Below, piece after piece: positions 26,542 through 36,401 of a stretch of 64,000 nt of DNA. This DNA is from Bacillota bacterium. Lineage in GTDB: Bacteria > Bacillota > Clostridia > Lachnospirales > Lachnospiraceae. The notes under the pieces are model-generated. The model was not told where the DNA came from and searched no databases. It was given only the letters and a program-made list of their open reading frames with translations. The position numbers and the translations under genes are program-made. Where the stretch lies: positions 1-64,000 of the forward strand of contig JAEWAK010000009.1 in assembly GCA_023391695.1 (NCBI GenBank). The letters run 5' to 3'. Within the stretch, counting starts at the first letter, position 1, and each line of letters opens with the position of its first letter.

Positions 26542-28299
26542 TTAAATAGTTTTTTTATGCTCGGGCAATAAAGCCCATCCGCTTACTTTTTGCGATTTTT
26601 TCCACATGGAAGCATAGACACCTCCTGCCTCCATCAAACTTTTATGAGTACCTGACTCAGCGATTTGCCCATCTGTGCTCAGGACCAGAATCTGATTGGC
26701 GTTTTTGATGGTGGCCAGCTTATGTGCAATGATAAAGACGGTTTTACTCTGAATCAGGGTATCAATCGCTTCCTGGATGAGTATTTCATTTTCCGGATCT
26801 ATGTTCGCCGTTACTTCATCAAGCAAAACAATAGGGGCATCCTTCAAAAGTGCACGGGCAATTGATATCCTCTGGCGCTCCCCGCCGGACAGCGTGGAGC
26901 CGCCTTCGCCCACCACCGTATCATAACCTAGCGGCAAGGCCAGAATAAAGTCGTGACACCGGGCCTTCTTTGCCGCTTCCATGATCTGCCCCTTACTGGC
27001 ACTGGGATTTCCAAATCGGATGTTCTTATAAATCGTATCGTGGAACAGATAGGCTTTTTGAAAAACCACACTGATGTTTTCCATAATGGTAGAGCAGGTC
27101 ATTTGGCGAATATCTACGCCCCCAATTGAAATCGTGCCGCTATCGACATCCCAAAACCGGGCAATCAAGTTGAGAACGGTGCTTTTTCCGCTCCCTGATG
27201 CACCAACAATTGCCGTCATGGTCTGCTCCGGTGCTGAAAAACTGATGCCACGCAGAACCGGCTGGCTATCATAGAAAAAGCTGACATTGTCAAAATGAAC
27301 ATTGTATGCGGATATTTTTCCGTTTTCGCTCTTACTGTCCAAAACAGGTGAATTCATCAGCTTTTCTGTGCGGTCAAGGCAGGCATTCATCAAACGGATG
27401 ATACCGGAGATCATACCGAGCAATTCCAATGGCGCATAGAATACAAAAATCATAATGATGATAAATAACGCACTGGACAGTGTGATGGACATGCCTGCAA
27501 AAAGATACGCCACAAGTATTAGAATAATAGCTGTAAAAATATGAAGGCAGGTCAAATAAAGGGTCGCCCAGGGAAGGCTTTTCATCTCAAAGTCATAAGA
27601 GGCCTTTTCCAGACGAGAGAGATTTTCTTTTAGCCTTTCCTCCTGCTTTCCGGCCATCCCAAACGCCTTAATGACAAAAAGACCTTGCAGATATTCCAGC
27701 ATGATACCGGAGATTTTTGCGTGTGCTTCCTGCCGCTCAGGGGCGTACTTTTTCATGATTCTCCGCATGTGTCGGTCGATCAGCCAAACGAGTGGATAGG
27801 CAGCGCAGGAGCACAGAGCAATTCTCCAGTCCAGCCAGAACAGAAAGAGTAGCATCATGACCGCACTTGCGAAGGCCCCGATTACCTTTGAGAGAAAAGC
27901 CATCGCATAGCCTTCCACAAAAACCAAATCGTTGCCTACCACAGAGGATATGTCGCCGGCATCCGTACTGCTGAAAAAGCCCATAGAAAGCCGGTTTAGT
28001 TTTTCACCAAGGGTAAGGCGGACATTGCAGATGATTTCATAACCCGTGCCGCTTTGCAGCCGGTATTCCATGAGCTTAAAGACAAAGCGCAGCAGCACGG
28101 ATGCCATAAGGACGGCTGTTATCAGTATCAGCCGTTCTCTTGAAAAGGCACCTTCTACAAACCATAGCAGGCTTATATAGATGCAAAAGATTGAGGCTGA
28201 CATCATGGCATTATCCAGAAATCCCATCAAAAAGGATGCATACAGCTTCCCGCGAAATTTTCCGGACATCTTTAAGATGCGTTTGATGGTTTTCAGCAT
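26542..28299 (-). CDS. YbtQ-like ABC half-transporter (TMD-NBD)
   Basis: 585 residues from ATG 28299 (GGAGG upstream), overlapping the end of the preceding ABC gene by 7 bp. An exporter-type six-TM domain is followed by an NBD with Walker A GASGSGKST, signature LSGGERQR, Walker B IVLLDEVTANID and H-loop IIAH. It forms a heterodimer candidate with 28293-30047. In Yersinia YbtPQ and mycobacterial IrtAB such exporter-fold pairs import ferric siderophores. Here the pair is the 3' end of an operon headed by a PchR-like regulator, which supports a metallophore role (inference). Confidence 0.85.
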   Translation of the reverse strand: MLKTIKRILKMSGKFRGKLYASFLMGFLDNAMMSASIFCIYISLLWFVEGAFSRERLILITAVLMASVLLRFVFKLMEYRLQSGTGYEIICNVRLTLGEKLNRLSMGFFSSTDAGDISSVVGNDLVFVEGYAMAFLSKVIGAFASAVMMLLFLFWLDWRIALCSCAAYPLVWLIDRHMRRIMKKYAPERQEAHAKISGIMLEYLQGLFVIKAFGMAGKQEERLKENLSRLEKASYDFEMKSLPWATLYLTCLHIFTAIILILVAYLFAGMSITLSSALFIIIMIFVFYAPLELLGMISGIIRLMNACLDRTEKLMNSPVLDSKSENGKISAYNVHFDNVSFFYDSQPVLRGISFSAPEQTMTAIVGASGSGKSTVLNLIARFWDVDSGTISIGGVDIRQMTCSTIMENISVVFQKAYLFHDTIYKNIRFGNPSASKGQIMEAAKKARCHDFILALPLGYDTVVGEGGSTLSGGERQRISIARALLKDAPIVLLDEVTANIDPENEILIQEAIDTLIQSKTVFIIAHKLATIKNANQILVLSTDGQIAESGTHKSLMEAGGVYASMWKKSQKVSGWALLPEHKKTI

Positions 28300-30047
28300 G
28301 ATTCCACCTCCGCTGCGCCAAGCTGCCAATTTTCCGTTTTTGCGTATGCAGCATACAGCTTTTTGTAAGCTGGGCTTTTATCCAGCAATTCCATATGCGT
28401 ACCGCTGCTTTCGATATGTCCCTGATCTACAACAACGATTTTATTAAAACCCATTATGGTGCGGATGCGATGGGCAATCACAATCAACGTTTTACCTTTG
28501 ACCAGCTCACCTAAAGCATCCTGTATTTCTTCCTCGGAGTCAGGATCGATGCTGGCGGTCGCTTCATCCAGCAGGAGAATGGGTGCGTTTTTGAGGATCG
28601 CTTTGGCAATGCAGATGCGCTGGCGCTCCCCGCCGGAAAGCCGGTTCCCGCCGCTTCCCGCCATGGTTCCGTAACCCTGCTCGGTTTGTAGAATAAAGTC
28701 ATGGCATCTCGCTTTTTTTGCCGCCTCTTTAACCTCATCAAAAGTTGCGTCAGGCTTCCCGATACGAAGGTTATCCTCCAAGGATATGTTAAAAAGAAAG
28801 GTATCCTGAAAGACAAAGCTGATGCGGGACATAAGTGCTTCGGGTTCTAACTGCCGGATATCAATGCCGCCTAACAGAATCGAGCCGCTGTCCACATCCC
28901 AAAACCGGCATATCAGCTTTGCTATGGTGGATTTACCACCGCCGGAGGAACCCACAATCGCCAAGGATTTCCCGGCCTCTGCAGTAAATGTAACCTGATG
29001 CAGCACCTGCTTTTCACCATAGGAAAAATCAACCTGCCTGAACGCAATATCATTGTTTTGCGCATACCCGGCCGTATCCGACTTCTGCATTTCCTGCTCC
29101 GACAAAACAGCATGAATGTTTTGCTCCGCGCCAGCCACTAATATGATACCGTCCGCAAACTCTGAGATCTTTAGCAGGGGTGCTGCAAATCCTAAAGAGA
29201 TCAGCAAAAACAATACCAGTACAGGCAGCTCCAAACCGCCGGACAGTGTCAACCAAAGTCCTGTTGGCAACACTGTGACCGTTGTTGCTCCTAAAAACAC
29301 AGAGTAGGCAGACATCATGGGCCAGCTTGATTTATACCAGTCAAGCACATAGCGGCGGTAATCCAGTACCGCACCCCGATAGCGGGAAAAGGAGCTGCCT
29401 GATTGGTTGAATGCTTTGATTTCCTTCATGCCTCCAACATACTCCACGATCACAGCATTCATCGTATCCGCTGCGGCATAATAATGTGCCATCTTCTCTT
29501 TACTGCCCCGCATCATCCAATAATAGAACAGAACGGCCAGCGGAAGGAGCACAAGGAAAGACAGCGCCATACGCCAGTCCAGAACAAACAGGTAGATGAG
29601 AACCCCCAGTGGAACAATCGCACTGGAAACTGTCTCCGGAATGTTGTGAGCCAGAAAACGCTCCAGTTCCTCCACATCATTTTCCATCACCTTTTTGAGT
29701 ACGCCTGAATCGCGCTCCAACACATAACCGAGCGGTAGCTTCGTTAGCTTTTGCGCCAGCAACAGCCGGATATTTCGCAAAATACGGTATGCAGCTTTGT
29801 GTGAGCAGGCGGTAGACCACGCAAACAATACCGATTTCGCACAAAGGAGACCCCCGATCCCAATAGAAAGAATTACGGCTTCCGAAAGGGCAGGCGCAGG
29901 CGAGAGCAGACCGACGATCAGGCGTTGCACCAGAAAGTAGGGCAAGATGCCCGCCGCTACACTGCCGGTCGCCAGAGCAACCGACAGCAGCAGCTTCTTT
30001 TTATATTCGCTGGCATACCCAAACAGCCGCATGATACTTTGCAGCAT
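28293..30047 (-). CDS. YbtP-like ABC half-transporter (TMD-NBD)
   Basis: 584 residues. A GTG at 30062 overlaps the SBP stop, but the ATG at 30047 has a purine-rich GTGAGGCGG upstream and is preferred. Six TM helices are followed by an NBD: Walker A GSSGGGKST, signature LSGGERQR, Walker B ILLLDEATASIDPDSEEE, H-loop VIAH, all complete. It is the first half of the pair with 26542-28299, and both are co-transcribed with the SBP-dependent importer upstream. Confidence 0.85.
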   Translation of the reverse strand: MLQSIMRLFGYASEYKKKLLLSVALATGSVAAGILPYFLVQRLIVGLLSPAPALSEAVILSIGIGGLLCAKSVLFAWSTACSHKAAYRILRNIRLLLAQKLTKLPLGYVLERDSGVLKKVMENDVEELERFLAHNIPETVSSAIVPLGVLIYLFVLDWRMALSFLVLLPLAVLFYYWMMRGSKEKMAHYYAAADTMNAVIVEYVGGMKEIKAFNQSGSSFSRYRGAVLDYRRYVLDWYKSSWPMMSAYSVFLGATTVTVLPTGLWLTLSGGLELPVLVLFLLISLGFAAPLLKISEFADGIILVAGAEQNIHAVLSEQEMQKSDTAGYAQNNDIAFRQVDFSYGEKQVLHQVTFTAEAGKSLAIVGSSGGGKSTIAKLICRFWDVDSGSILLGGIDIRQLEPEALMSRISFVFQDTFLFNISLEDNLRIGKPDATFDEVKEAAKKARCHDFILQTEQGYGTMAGSGGNRLSGGERQRICIAKAILKNAPILLLDEATASIDPDSEEEIQDALGELVKGKTLIVIAHRIRTIMGFNKIVVVDQGHIESSGTHMELLDKSPAYKKLYAAYAKTENWQLGAAEVESC

Positions 30048-30058
30048 ACTGTACCGCC

Positions 30059-31672
30059 TCACTTTAAAACAATGCGGCTCACATCTAACAAAACGCCGTT
30101 TATATTAAAGTCCACCGACTCAATTTTTTCCGTGTTGTACACGCACATCTCTTTCAGGTATGAGACTGGTACATTCACTGATTCCTTCTGCAATGTTGTG
30201 AGCACATAGCGGAAATCCTCCTGCATCTGCTCTTCGTCCGTTGTAGAAAGCATATTGGCAATGTGCGCGTCAATTTCCGCCTTTTGGGAAAGCCCCTGCT
30301 GCGCAGGATAATCAAGGCCGTAGTCCGTCATTGCTGCGATAAAAACATAAGGATCCTGCGGGAACGCGTAGGTATCGTTGACGGAAAGCTCGAACTCACC
30401 TGCCATGCCTTTTTCAAACCAGGTCATGGTTTCGTAGCCCTGAATCTGAATATCAATCCCGATTTCCGACATTTGGCCCTTAAATGCGGTGAGAATTTGT
30501 TCATCCGCGCTGCGTTCGCTCATGTAGATTACGGTGAGCATTAAGGGTTTCCCGTCCTTGACACGAATGCCAGAGGAAATCTTCTCGTTCCATCCCGCTT
30601 CATCCAGCAGAGCTTGAGCTTTTGCGCTGTCATATTCGTATACAACCGTATCAACATCACAGAATGGAACGGTGCGGGCAAACAGGTAATCCGCCTTTGC
30701 CTCATTGCCATGCAGAATCGTATCCACAATCTGCTGCTTGTTTGTGCCGTAGTGAATGGCCTGGCGCACCCGCAGGTCGGAAAGCACTTCGCTTGCAGTA
30801 TTAAGCAAAATGTTACGCGTTGCGTAGACGGTGTCTGAAAGCTCGGCTCTCAGATTATCTTTTGTTCCAAGCTGGGAAAACATATCGTGCGTAATTTGAT
30901 AAGTGCCATATAAAAGGTCGATTTCTCCTGCCTGCATAGCAAGCTGACGGCTGTCGGCATCCGGAATGATCTTTACGGTAAAGCTGTCCGGGCCGGATGC
31001 CGTGCCCCAATAGCCTTCGTTTCTCGTGAAGGTATAGCTTTCTCCCTGCTTGGAGTTCTCGGCTTTCAGTACATATAACCCTGTTCCGTTTGTGCCGCCG
31101 GTTGTATTACCGTAAGGATTGTTTCCGTTTTCAAAAGCAGTGGGTGACATCATGCCGAAGGGGATGGCGCTCAAATCCTGAAGCACGGGGTAATAAGGCG
31201 CTTCATACTGAAAAACAACGGTGTGTTCGTCCGGTGTTTCAATTGCGGTAATACCGGCTATACCCATATAATAAGAAATCTGTTCTGCCTGAAGCTCCTG
31301 CATTTTTTCGATGTTGAGTCTTACAGCCGCTGCGTTAAAGGGTGCTCCATCTGTAAAAACAGCATTTTTACGCAGATGGAATGTCCATGAGGCACCTTCG
31401 TTCTTCCATGACTCCGCGAGGCAAGGCTGCGGCCCGCCGTCTTCAAAACGAACCAACGTCTCATAAACCAACAACGAATAGTGATAAAATCCCTGACCGT
31501 CTCCGTTGCCGAAAGGGTCATAGCTTGCAAAGTCCACGCTCTCACCAATATTGATGCTATTTCCTTCAGGATCAGACCGGGAATCCCCGTTATCCTGACT
31601 GCATGCGGCAAACGCGAATACCAGTATAGCCGTCATAACGAGGGAAAGCAGTTTGCGAATTGTTCCATTCAT
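30059..31672 (-). CDS. Solute-binding lipoprotein, family 5 (nickel/peptide type)
   Basis: Protein of 537 aa with a signal peptide and lipobox FAAC (Cys24), so it is anchored outside the membrane. The body is an SBP_bac_5 fold (YDPF, LAESWKNEGASWTFHLRKNAVFTDG, ADSRQLAMQAGEIDLLYG). It resembles NikA/DppA-like proteins; this family also binds metal-chelate complexes, as in nickel and staphylopine uptake. It overlaps the ATPase gene upstream (ATGA). It delivers substrate to the permeases at 33242-35016. Confidence 0.87.
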   Translation of the reverse strand: MNGTIRKLLSLVMTAILVFAFAACSQDNGDSRSDPEGNSINIGESVDFASYDPFGNGDGQGFYHYSLLVYETLVRFEDGGPQPCLAESWKNEGASWTFHLRKNAVFTDGAPFNAAAVRLNIEKMQELQAEQISYYMGIAGITAIETPDEHTVVFQYEAPYYPVLQDLSAIPFGMMSPTAFENGNNPYGNTTGGTNGTGLYVLKAENSKQGESYTFTRNEGYWGTASGPDSFTVKIIPDADSRQLAMQAGEIDLLYGTYQITHDMFSQLGTKDNLRAELSDTVYATRNILLNTASEVLSDLRVRQAIHYGTNKQQIVDTILHGNEAKADYLFARTVPFCDVDTVVYEYDSAKAQALLDEAGWNEKISSGIRVKDGKPLMLTVIYMSERSADEQILTAFKGQMSEIGIDIQIQGYETMTWFEKGMAGEFELSVNDTYAFPQDPYVFIAAMTDYGLDYPAQQGLSQKAEIDAHIANMLSTTDEEQMQEDFRYVLTTLQKESVNVPVSYLKEMCVYNTEKIESVDFNINGVLLDVSRIVLK

Positions 31673-32460
31673 TTTAAGTCCTCCAAATTATTTTCTTTTA
31701 GACAGCAAAGGGTACTGCTCATAAAAAGTTCCTTTGCATAAACTTCACCAAAATCATCTGCTGACTTGGCTTCCGTCACCGTTTCAATGATTTCACCGTT
31801 TTGCATGACCAGTATCTTTTCCGCCATAGAAAGAGCTATGTTCAGATCATGTGTGATGAATAAATAGCCGCAGCCCGTATCCTTTTGCAGCCGAATTAAA
31901 AGCTTCAAAATCCCCTTTGTTATAGCCGCGTCGATTCCCGCTGTTGGCTCATCCAAAATCAGAAAGCGGGGGCTTATGGAAATGGCACGCGCAATGCACA
32001 CCCGCCGCTGCTGTCCACCGCTCAGTTCATGGGGATATCGGCACAGTGTATCCGTTGGCAGTTCCACCTGCTCAAGAAGCCGTTTCACTGCTTTTTGAAC
32101 AGCACTTCGCGGAAGCTTCGTGTAGTTGAAAATTGGCTCTGAAAGAATATCCTCCACTTTCATTCTGGGATTCAGACAGCCTGCACTGTCCTGAAAAACC
32201 GGCTGCATATTTTGGTAAAGGGCTTTTCGATTGCGCCCTTTTAAAGATACTGCCATCCCCATGCAGCTGATGCTTCCGCTGTCGAAGGATTCAAGTCCAA
32301 GTACAATCCGAGCCAATGTGCTTTTCCCGCTGCCACTCTCGCCAATCAGGGCAACGCACTGGCTGGGCTGTATGTGAAACGAGATGTTCTTCAGGACAGG
32401 ACTGCGTATCCTTGAAAACATGCTGCCGTAGCTTTTATATACACCTTGTACTTCCAACAT
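31669..32460 (-). CDS. ABC importer ATPase (DppF/NikE-like)
   Basis: ATPase of 263 aa: Walker A GESGSGKST, signature LSGGQQRR, Walker B LILDEPTAGID, H-loop FITH. It starts directly after the stop of the preceding ATPase gene (TAGATG). It lacks the long C-terminal oligopeptide_HPY domain typical of OppF, which is closer to NikE. Second ATPase of the importer encoded by 30059-35016. Confidence 0.88.
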   Translation of the reverse strand: MLEVQGVYKSYGSMFSRIRSPVLKNISFHIQPSQCVALIGESGSGKSTLARIVLGLESFDSGSISCMGMAVSLKGRNRKALYQNMQPVFQDSAGCLNPRMKVEDILSEPIFNYTKLPRSAVQKAVKRLLEQVELPTDTLCRYPHELSGGQQRRVCIARAISISPRFLILDEPTAGIDAAITKGILKLLIRLQKDTGCGYLFITHDLNIALSMAEKILVMQNGEIIETVTEAKSADDFGEVYAKELFMSSTLCCLKENNLEDLK

Positions 32461-33252
32461 CTAAACACCCCCTGTATAAAAATTTGCCGCAATCAATTCA
32501 CGGGTATAAGGATGCACAGGGCTCTTCAAAATCTCCTCCGTGCTGCCTGCTTCCAATACTGCACCGTCCTTCATAATGGCCAGTTCATCAGATAATGCCG
32601 ATAGAACACGCATATCATGGGATACAAATAGCATGGCAGGCATGTACTCCCGCATGATGAGCCGGAGCAGCGTCAAAATCTCAACCTGACTTGCAGCATC
32701 AAGCGCAGTGGTCGGCTCATCGGCGACAATCAGTACAGGATTGAGCGAAATGGCGATGGCAATCATCACTCTTTGCAGCATACCTCCGCTGAGCATATAA
32801 GGGTAGCTGTTCATGATTTTGTCGGAATCGTGGAAACCGATCTTTGCGAGTATCTCGCTGCCATAATGCAGTGCATCCTTTTTGCTGCATAGCAAATGGG
32901 ACATCAGCGTCATGGTAAAATGGTTTTTGATCTTCATACACGGGTCAAAGGACATCATCGGGTTTTGCATAATGAATACAATGTCTTTTCCGTTGATTCG
33001 GCTGCGATCAGCATAGGGCAGAGAAAGAATATCACGGCCCATAAACTCTATTTTGCCGGTCGTGTTGCTGCTTCCCGCAGGAAGCAAGCCAAAGACGGCT
33101 TTACATACAGAGCTTTTCCCGCTCCCGCTTTCTCCGGCCAGCCCCAATACCTTCCCCCGTGAGAGCGTAAGATTGATGGGGCCAATTACGATCTTATGGC
33201 GGGAATAGGATATGATCAGGTTTTCTAATCTCATAAGCTGTTTATGAATCAT
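32461..33252 (-). CDS. ABC importer ATPase (DppD/NikD-like)
   Basis: ATPase of 263 aa: Walker A GESGSGKSS, Q-loop MQNP, signature LSGGMLQR, Walker B LIVADEPTTALD, H-loop FVSH, ending with HPYTREL, the usual OppD/NikD tail motif. It overlaps the permease gene by 11 bp. Starts at 33252 or at the internal Met (MRLENL) are both possible. Confidence 0.88.
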   Translation of the reverse strand: MIHKQLMRLENLIISYSRHKIVIGPINLTLSRGKVLGLAGESGSGKSSVCKAVFGLLPAGSSNTTGKIEFMGRDILSLPYADRSRINGKDIVFIMQNPMMSFDPCMKIKNHFTMTLMSHLLCSKKDALHYGSEILAKIGFHDSDKIMNSYPYMLSGGMLQRVMIAIAISLNPVLIVADEPTTALDAASQVEILTLLRLIMREYMPAMLFVSHDMRVLSALSDELAIMKDGAVLEAGSTEEILKSPVHPYTRELIAANFYTGGV

Positions 33253-34075
33253 CGCTCTTCACCTCTTCAAACGGGGACATTCTGTGCCCAAGGCCTTCGC
33301 CAAGAAGATTGAATCCGCATACGGTAATCAGTACACATAGGCCGGGGTACAGGGCATATTCCGGGCTTTGCAGAAACACACCGCGCGCCTCGCTGAGCAT
33401 GGCGCCCCATTCCGGCGTACCGGACGGTAAAGCAATGCCCAAAAAGGAAAACCCCGAGATCGTTAGCAGGATATCGCCAATACCAAGAGCAAAGAGCACA
33501 AGAAGGTTTGGCAGGATATTCGGAAAAATATGCCGGGTCAGGATTTTAACCGCCGAGCTTCCGCCGGTCACCGCAAGCGGTACATATCCTTTTCCTTTTT
33601 CAAGCAATACATAGCTTCTTACCATTTTCGCGTACCAGCCCCAATAAGAAAACACCGTGGCAAATATCAGGTTTACCATCCCTTGCCCCAACACGCCAAT
33701 AGTGGAAAGCACCAAAACCGTTGGGGGAAGCGCCATACTGATATCACAAAGGAGAAGGAGGAGCTTTTCCGCAAGTCCACCACGATAAGCGGCAGCCATG
33801 CTGATCGGCAACGCCGATACAATCACCAGACACATGATGAGCAGGGATAAACCTACCGAATAGCGCGCTCCGAACATAAGGCGAGAAAAGATACAGCGTC
33901 CATAAGCATCCGCACCGAGCGGATACTCGGCCGACCGGCTTGCATAACGCATATCAAGATTGATTTTTGCGGGATCATGGGGCGCAAGCAGGTCCGCAAG
34001 CAAAAGACAGATCAATAGCATGAGCAGTACCGCACAGCCGAAAAATATTTTTTTGTTTTTTATTTGCTTTTTCAT
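33242..34075 (-). CDS. ABC importer permease (DppC/NikC-like)
   Basis: Permease of 277 aa from ATG 34075, which overlaps the stop of the other permease (ATGA) and has AGGAG 8 nt upstream; the open frame to 34147 is not used. One N-terminal TM is followed by the PLGADAYGR motif of OppC-type proteins, then five TMs and the EAA-like loop (KILTRHIFPNILPNLLV). It forms the channel with 34072-35016. Confidence 0.88.
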   Translation of the reverse strand: MKKQIKNKKIFFGCAVLLMLLICLLLADLLAPHDPAKINLDMRYASRSAEYPLGADAYGRCIFSRLMFGARYSVGLSLLIMCLVIVSALPISMAAAYRGGLAEKLLLLLCDISMALPPTVLVLSTIGVLGQGMVNLIFATVFSYWGWYAKMVRSYVLLEKGKGYVPLAVTGGSSAVKILTRHIFPNILPNLLVLFALGIGDILLTISGFSFLGIALPSGTPEWGAMLSEARGVFLQSPEYALYPGLCVLITVCGFNLLGEGLGHRMSPFEEVKSDDS

Positions 34076-35016
34076 TGCCCATTCTCCTGTGCCTGCCGGC
34101 TTTTGGGATTCAGCAGAAGTACTCCGATGTCGGCACCGAGGTTGCATAGTACGAAAAACAACGCGGTAAGAAACATATAGGCGGTTACAACCGGAAAGTC
34201 TCTGTTAAGTGCCGCATTTAGCGCGTAAGTACCAAGTCCCGGGCAGGAGAAAATGGTTTCCACAATAGCCGTTCCAGCGATCAAGTAACCGATATTTTGC
34301 CCAAACATCGTAAGACAGGGTGGAGCGGCATTGCGAAGCAAATGGCGCACCATAATGCTTCTTTTGCTGATCCCTCTCGCTAACGCGTATACGACAAAAT
34401 CGCTTTTTTGGTACTCCAAGATGAGTGAACGCAGCATTTTAGCCAAGGAGCCAATCATAGGCGCGGCTAGTACGAGAGCGGCGAAAAGAATACTGAACGG
34501 GTTTCCATGGCCGATGACAGGAAAAATTCTTAGCTTATACCCAAACAGATACACAAATATAAGGCCTAAAAAATAGCCCGGTATTGAGAGAGCAAAAAAC
34601 GAAAAAGCGCTTACCATGACATCTGCCGTGCCGCCTTCTTTTGAAGCGGCAATCATGCCAATCGGTATGGAAAACACAAGGATTGCAAGTGCGGCAGTGG
34701 CGGCAATTTGCAGTGTTACCGACAACACACTTGTAATTTCCCGAATGACAGGTTTGTCGGTAAGATAGGAATTGCCAAAGTCAAAACGCACCGCACGCCC
34801 CAGCCACCGCACATACTGTTCCGGAATCGGCTTATCAAAACCAAGCTCTCCCCGAATTTGCGAAATGCTTTCTTCGCTTGCTCCCCGGTACTGTCTTCTG
34901 GCGTAAGCCTCCGCCGGATCAATTTCCGACGAGTTCGCCAGAATAAAGGAAATCAACGTAATGCCCAGCAGCACAATGGCGGTATGTCCTATTTTATTTA
35001 AGATAAATTTTGTCAT
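34072..35016 (-). CDS. ABC importer permease (DppB/NikB-like)
   Basis: Permease of 314 aa with the OppB/NikB layout: N-terminal TM (LLGITLISFILANSS), a long outer loop (RGELGFDKPIPEQYVRWLG), then five TMs with the EAA-like motif MVRHLLRNAAPPCLT. It is the first transport gene of the operon. Its ATG lies only 15 nt after the terminator-like hairpin at 35032-35064, so expression probably comes by readthrough from the araC-type gene. Confidence 0.88.
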   Translation of the reverse strand: MTKFILNKIGHTAIVLLGITLISFILANSSEIDPAEAYARRQYRGASEESISQIRGELGFDKPIPEQYVRWLGRAVRFDFGNSYLTDKPVIREITSVLSVTLQIAATAALAILVFSIPIGMIAASKEGGTADVMVSAFSFFALSIPGYFLGLIFVYLFGYKLRIFPVIGHGNPFSILFAALVLAAPMIGSLAKMLRSLILEYQKSDFVVYALARGISKRSIMVRHLLRNAAPPCLTMFGQNIGYLIAGTAIVETIFSCPGLGTYALNAALNRDFPVVTAYMFLTALFFVLCNLGADIGVLLLNPKSRQAQENGQ

Positions 35017-35031
35017 AGCTCTCGCCCCAAA

Positions 35032-35064
35032 TAAAAAAATCAGTGTAAATTTCTCTACACTGAT
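35032..35064 (-). terminator. Terminator/attenuator between the AraC-type gene and its transport operon
   Basis: ATCAGTGTA (35039-35047) and TACACTGAT (35056-35064) are exact complements, and seven T follow on the minus strand. The next gene starts 15 nt later and no separate promoter fits between, so this hairpin may act as a partial terminator that sets the regulator-to-transporter ratio. Confidence 0.65.
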
Positions 35065-35105
35065 TTTATAAGACTTTCATTTGACATCTCTACCCGAATC
35101 GGGAA

Positions 35106-36101
35106 TTATGATACCCCATTTCGTAAATCGCTGGGATTTACACCGTACTCCCGTTTGAAAGCATTTGAGAAATGGCTGGCATTGATATAGCCGACCATAT
35201 AAGCAATCTGAGAGACATTCAGGCTATTATCCGACAGGAGCGCATAGGCTGTTTTCATTCGTACTGCATGGGTATATTCATGAACCGTTTTATCATATGC
35301 AGCTTTGAAGCCAACCTTGAGCTTATATTCATTGAGACCTACCATCCTGCTGAGTTCAGAAATTATTGGTGGCGCCTGATAGTTTTGTTCCAGAATTGAA
35401 GCGGCATGCAGAAGGGCTTTTCTTTCATACTCATCAAAGCCGCAGCTCGTTTGGCCGTTTACGTTTAGGGGTGTCATAACAGAGCTTTGCCACATCACAG
35501 CTACGATGGTTTTTGCAATACCTTCACGAATAAGCGGTTGCAGACCATCGTCCATCTGATTTTCAGCTAATTGCGAGAACATATGATGTAAGGGTAAATC
35601 GGATTTTTGCGGGGACATAAGGTGATGAATCAAATTTCTGTGTCTGCTTTCCTTCGCCGCGGTACAATCATCGTAGAGAGGGAGCATCTCCAGAAGCTTC
35701 CCTCTCGCCGCGATTGCCACGGAGCAAATCTCTTCACCGGATGGATACATAATCATTCCACGGCTTTGCTGTTTTAAGTACACACCGAATTCATTCTTTT
35801 TTAGACCTGTCTCAAGCACGCCTGTTTCCGCATAGCCGATATGCCCGCTTAAACAATAGGTTGTTTCAAACTGATTGTTATAGTTTTCATAGTGCATAAT
35901 AATCGGTCGTTTCAGTTTCAGCTTAGTAATACCAACAGTCAGGTCTTCGCTGACAGAAACGTGCCGAAAATATCCGGCTCCGAGTTCATCCGGTACAGAC
36001 AACAAAGATCCACCGCTATCGGCTGTGTGGGAAAATCCATATTTATTGATAAGCAGCGAAACGCTGTCATCTATTTGGCGAATTGCGATTGAGTCAGACA
36101 T
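35106..36101 (-). CDS. AraC-family regulator, PchR/YbtA-like
   Basis: Regulator of 331 aa. A non-conserved N-terminal sensing domain (about 1-220) is followed by two AraC helix-turn-helices. The first reads LSRMVGLNEYKLKVGFKAAYDKTVHEY, the distinct pattern of PchR-type regulators of siderophore genes, and the second includes VSQIAYMVGYINASHFSNAFKREYG. RBS AAGGTGG precedes ATG 36101. It heads the importer plus YbtPQ-like operon, just as YbtA and PchR sit at siderophore loci. Ligand unknown. Confidence 0.85.
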   Translation of the reverse strand: MSDSIAIRQIDDSVSLLINKYGFSHTADSGGSLLSVPDELGAGYFRHVSVSEDLTVGITKLKLKRPIIMHYENYNNQFETTYCLSGHIGYAETGVLETGLKKNEFGVYLKQQSRGMIMYPSGEEICSVAIAARGKLLEMLPLYDDCTAAKESRHRNLIHHLMSPQKSDLPLHHMFSQLAENQMDDGLQPLIREGIAKTIVAVMWQSSVMTPLNVNGQTSCGFDEYERKALLHAASILEQNYQAPPIISELSRMVGLNEYKLKVGFKAAYDKTVHEYTHAVRMKTAYALLSDNSLNVSQIAYMVGYINASHFSNAFKREYGVNPSDLRNGVS

Positions 36102-36122
36102 AATACCACCTTCTTAAACATC

Positions 36123-36173
36123 AGTTAGTCTTAGCTAACTCATATAATACCACAGCCTGGACGAAAATAGCAA
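36123..36173 (-). promoter_or_regulatory. AraC-type gene promoter with shared palindrome, site 2
   Basis: The -10 is TATTAT (36149-36144); a weak -35 TTGCTA (36173-36168) sits 18 bp upstream. The 18-bp palindrome AGTTAGTCTTAGCTAACT (36123-36140) lies just downstream of the -10, where a bound repressor would block transcription. Confidence 0.6.
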
Positions 36174-36401
36174 CTCGTTTGCCTGTATGTCACACGATAA
36201 ACGCATGAACGTGTTCTATTAACAAGCACTTGAAGATATCTTTTTTTAAGTATTACAGATTCAGAATGTTTTCCAAGTGTCTTTCAGGATTCGTTCCAAT
36301 TGCAAAACGCTTCATTTTCAGACTCATGGGCGTTCTCACCTACACAGTCCTTTTTGATGGCATTCTAAAACGAGATATCGGAGGTAAAGAGGAACTCCGA
36401 C
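36174..36401. other. Spacer without a supported gene
   Basis: A plus-strand frame (36230-36418) has no RBS and no recognised motif, and may be a transposase or membrane-protein remnant. No regulatory element is seen apart from the promoter at 36123-36173. Confidence 0.35.
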
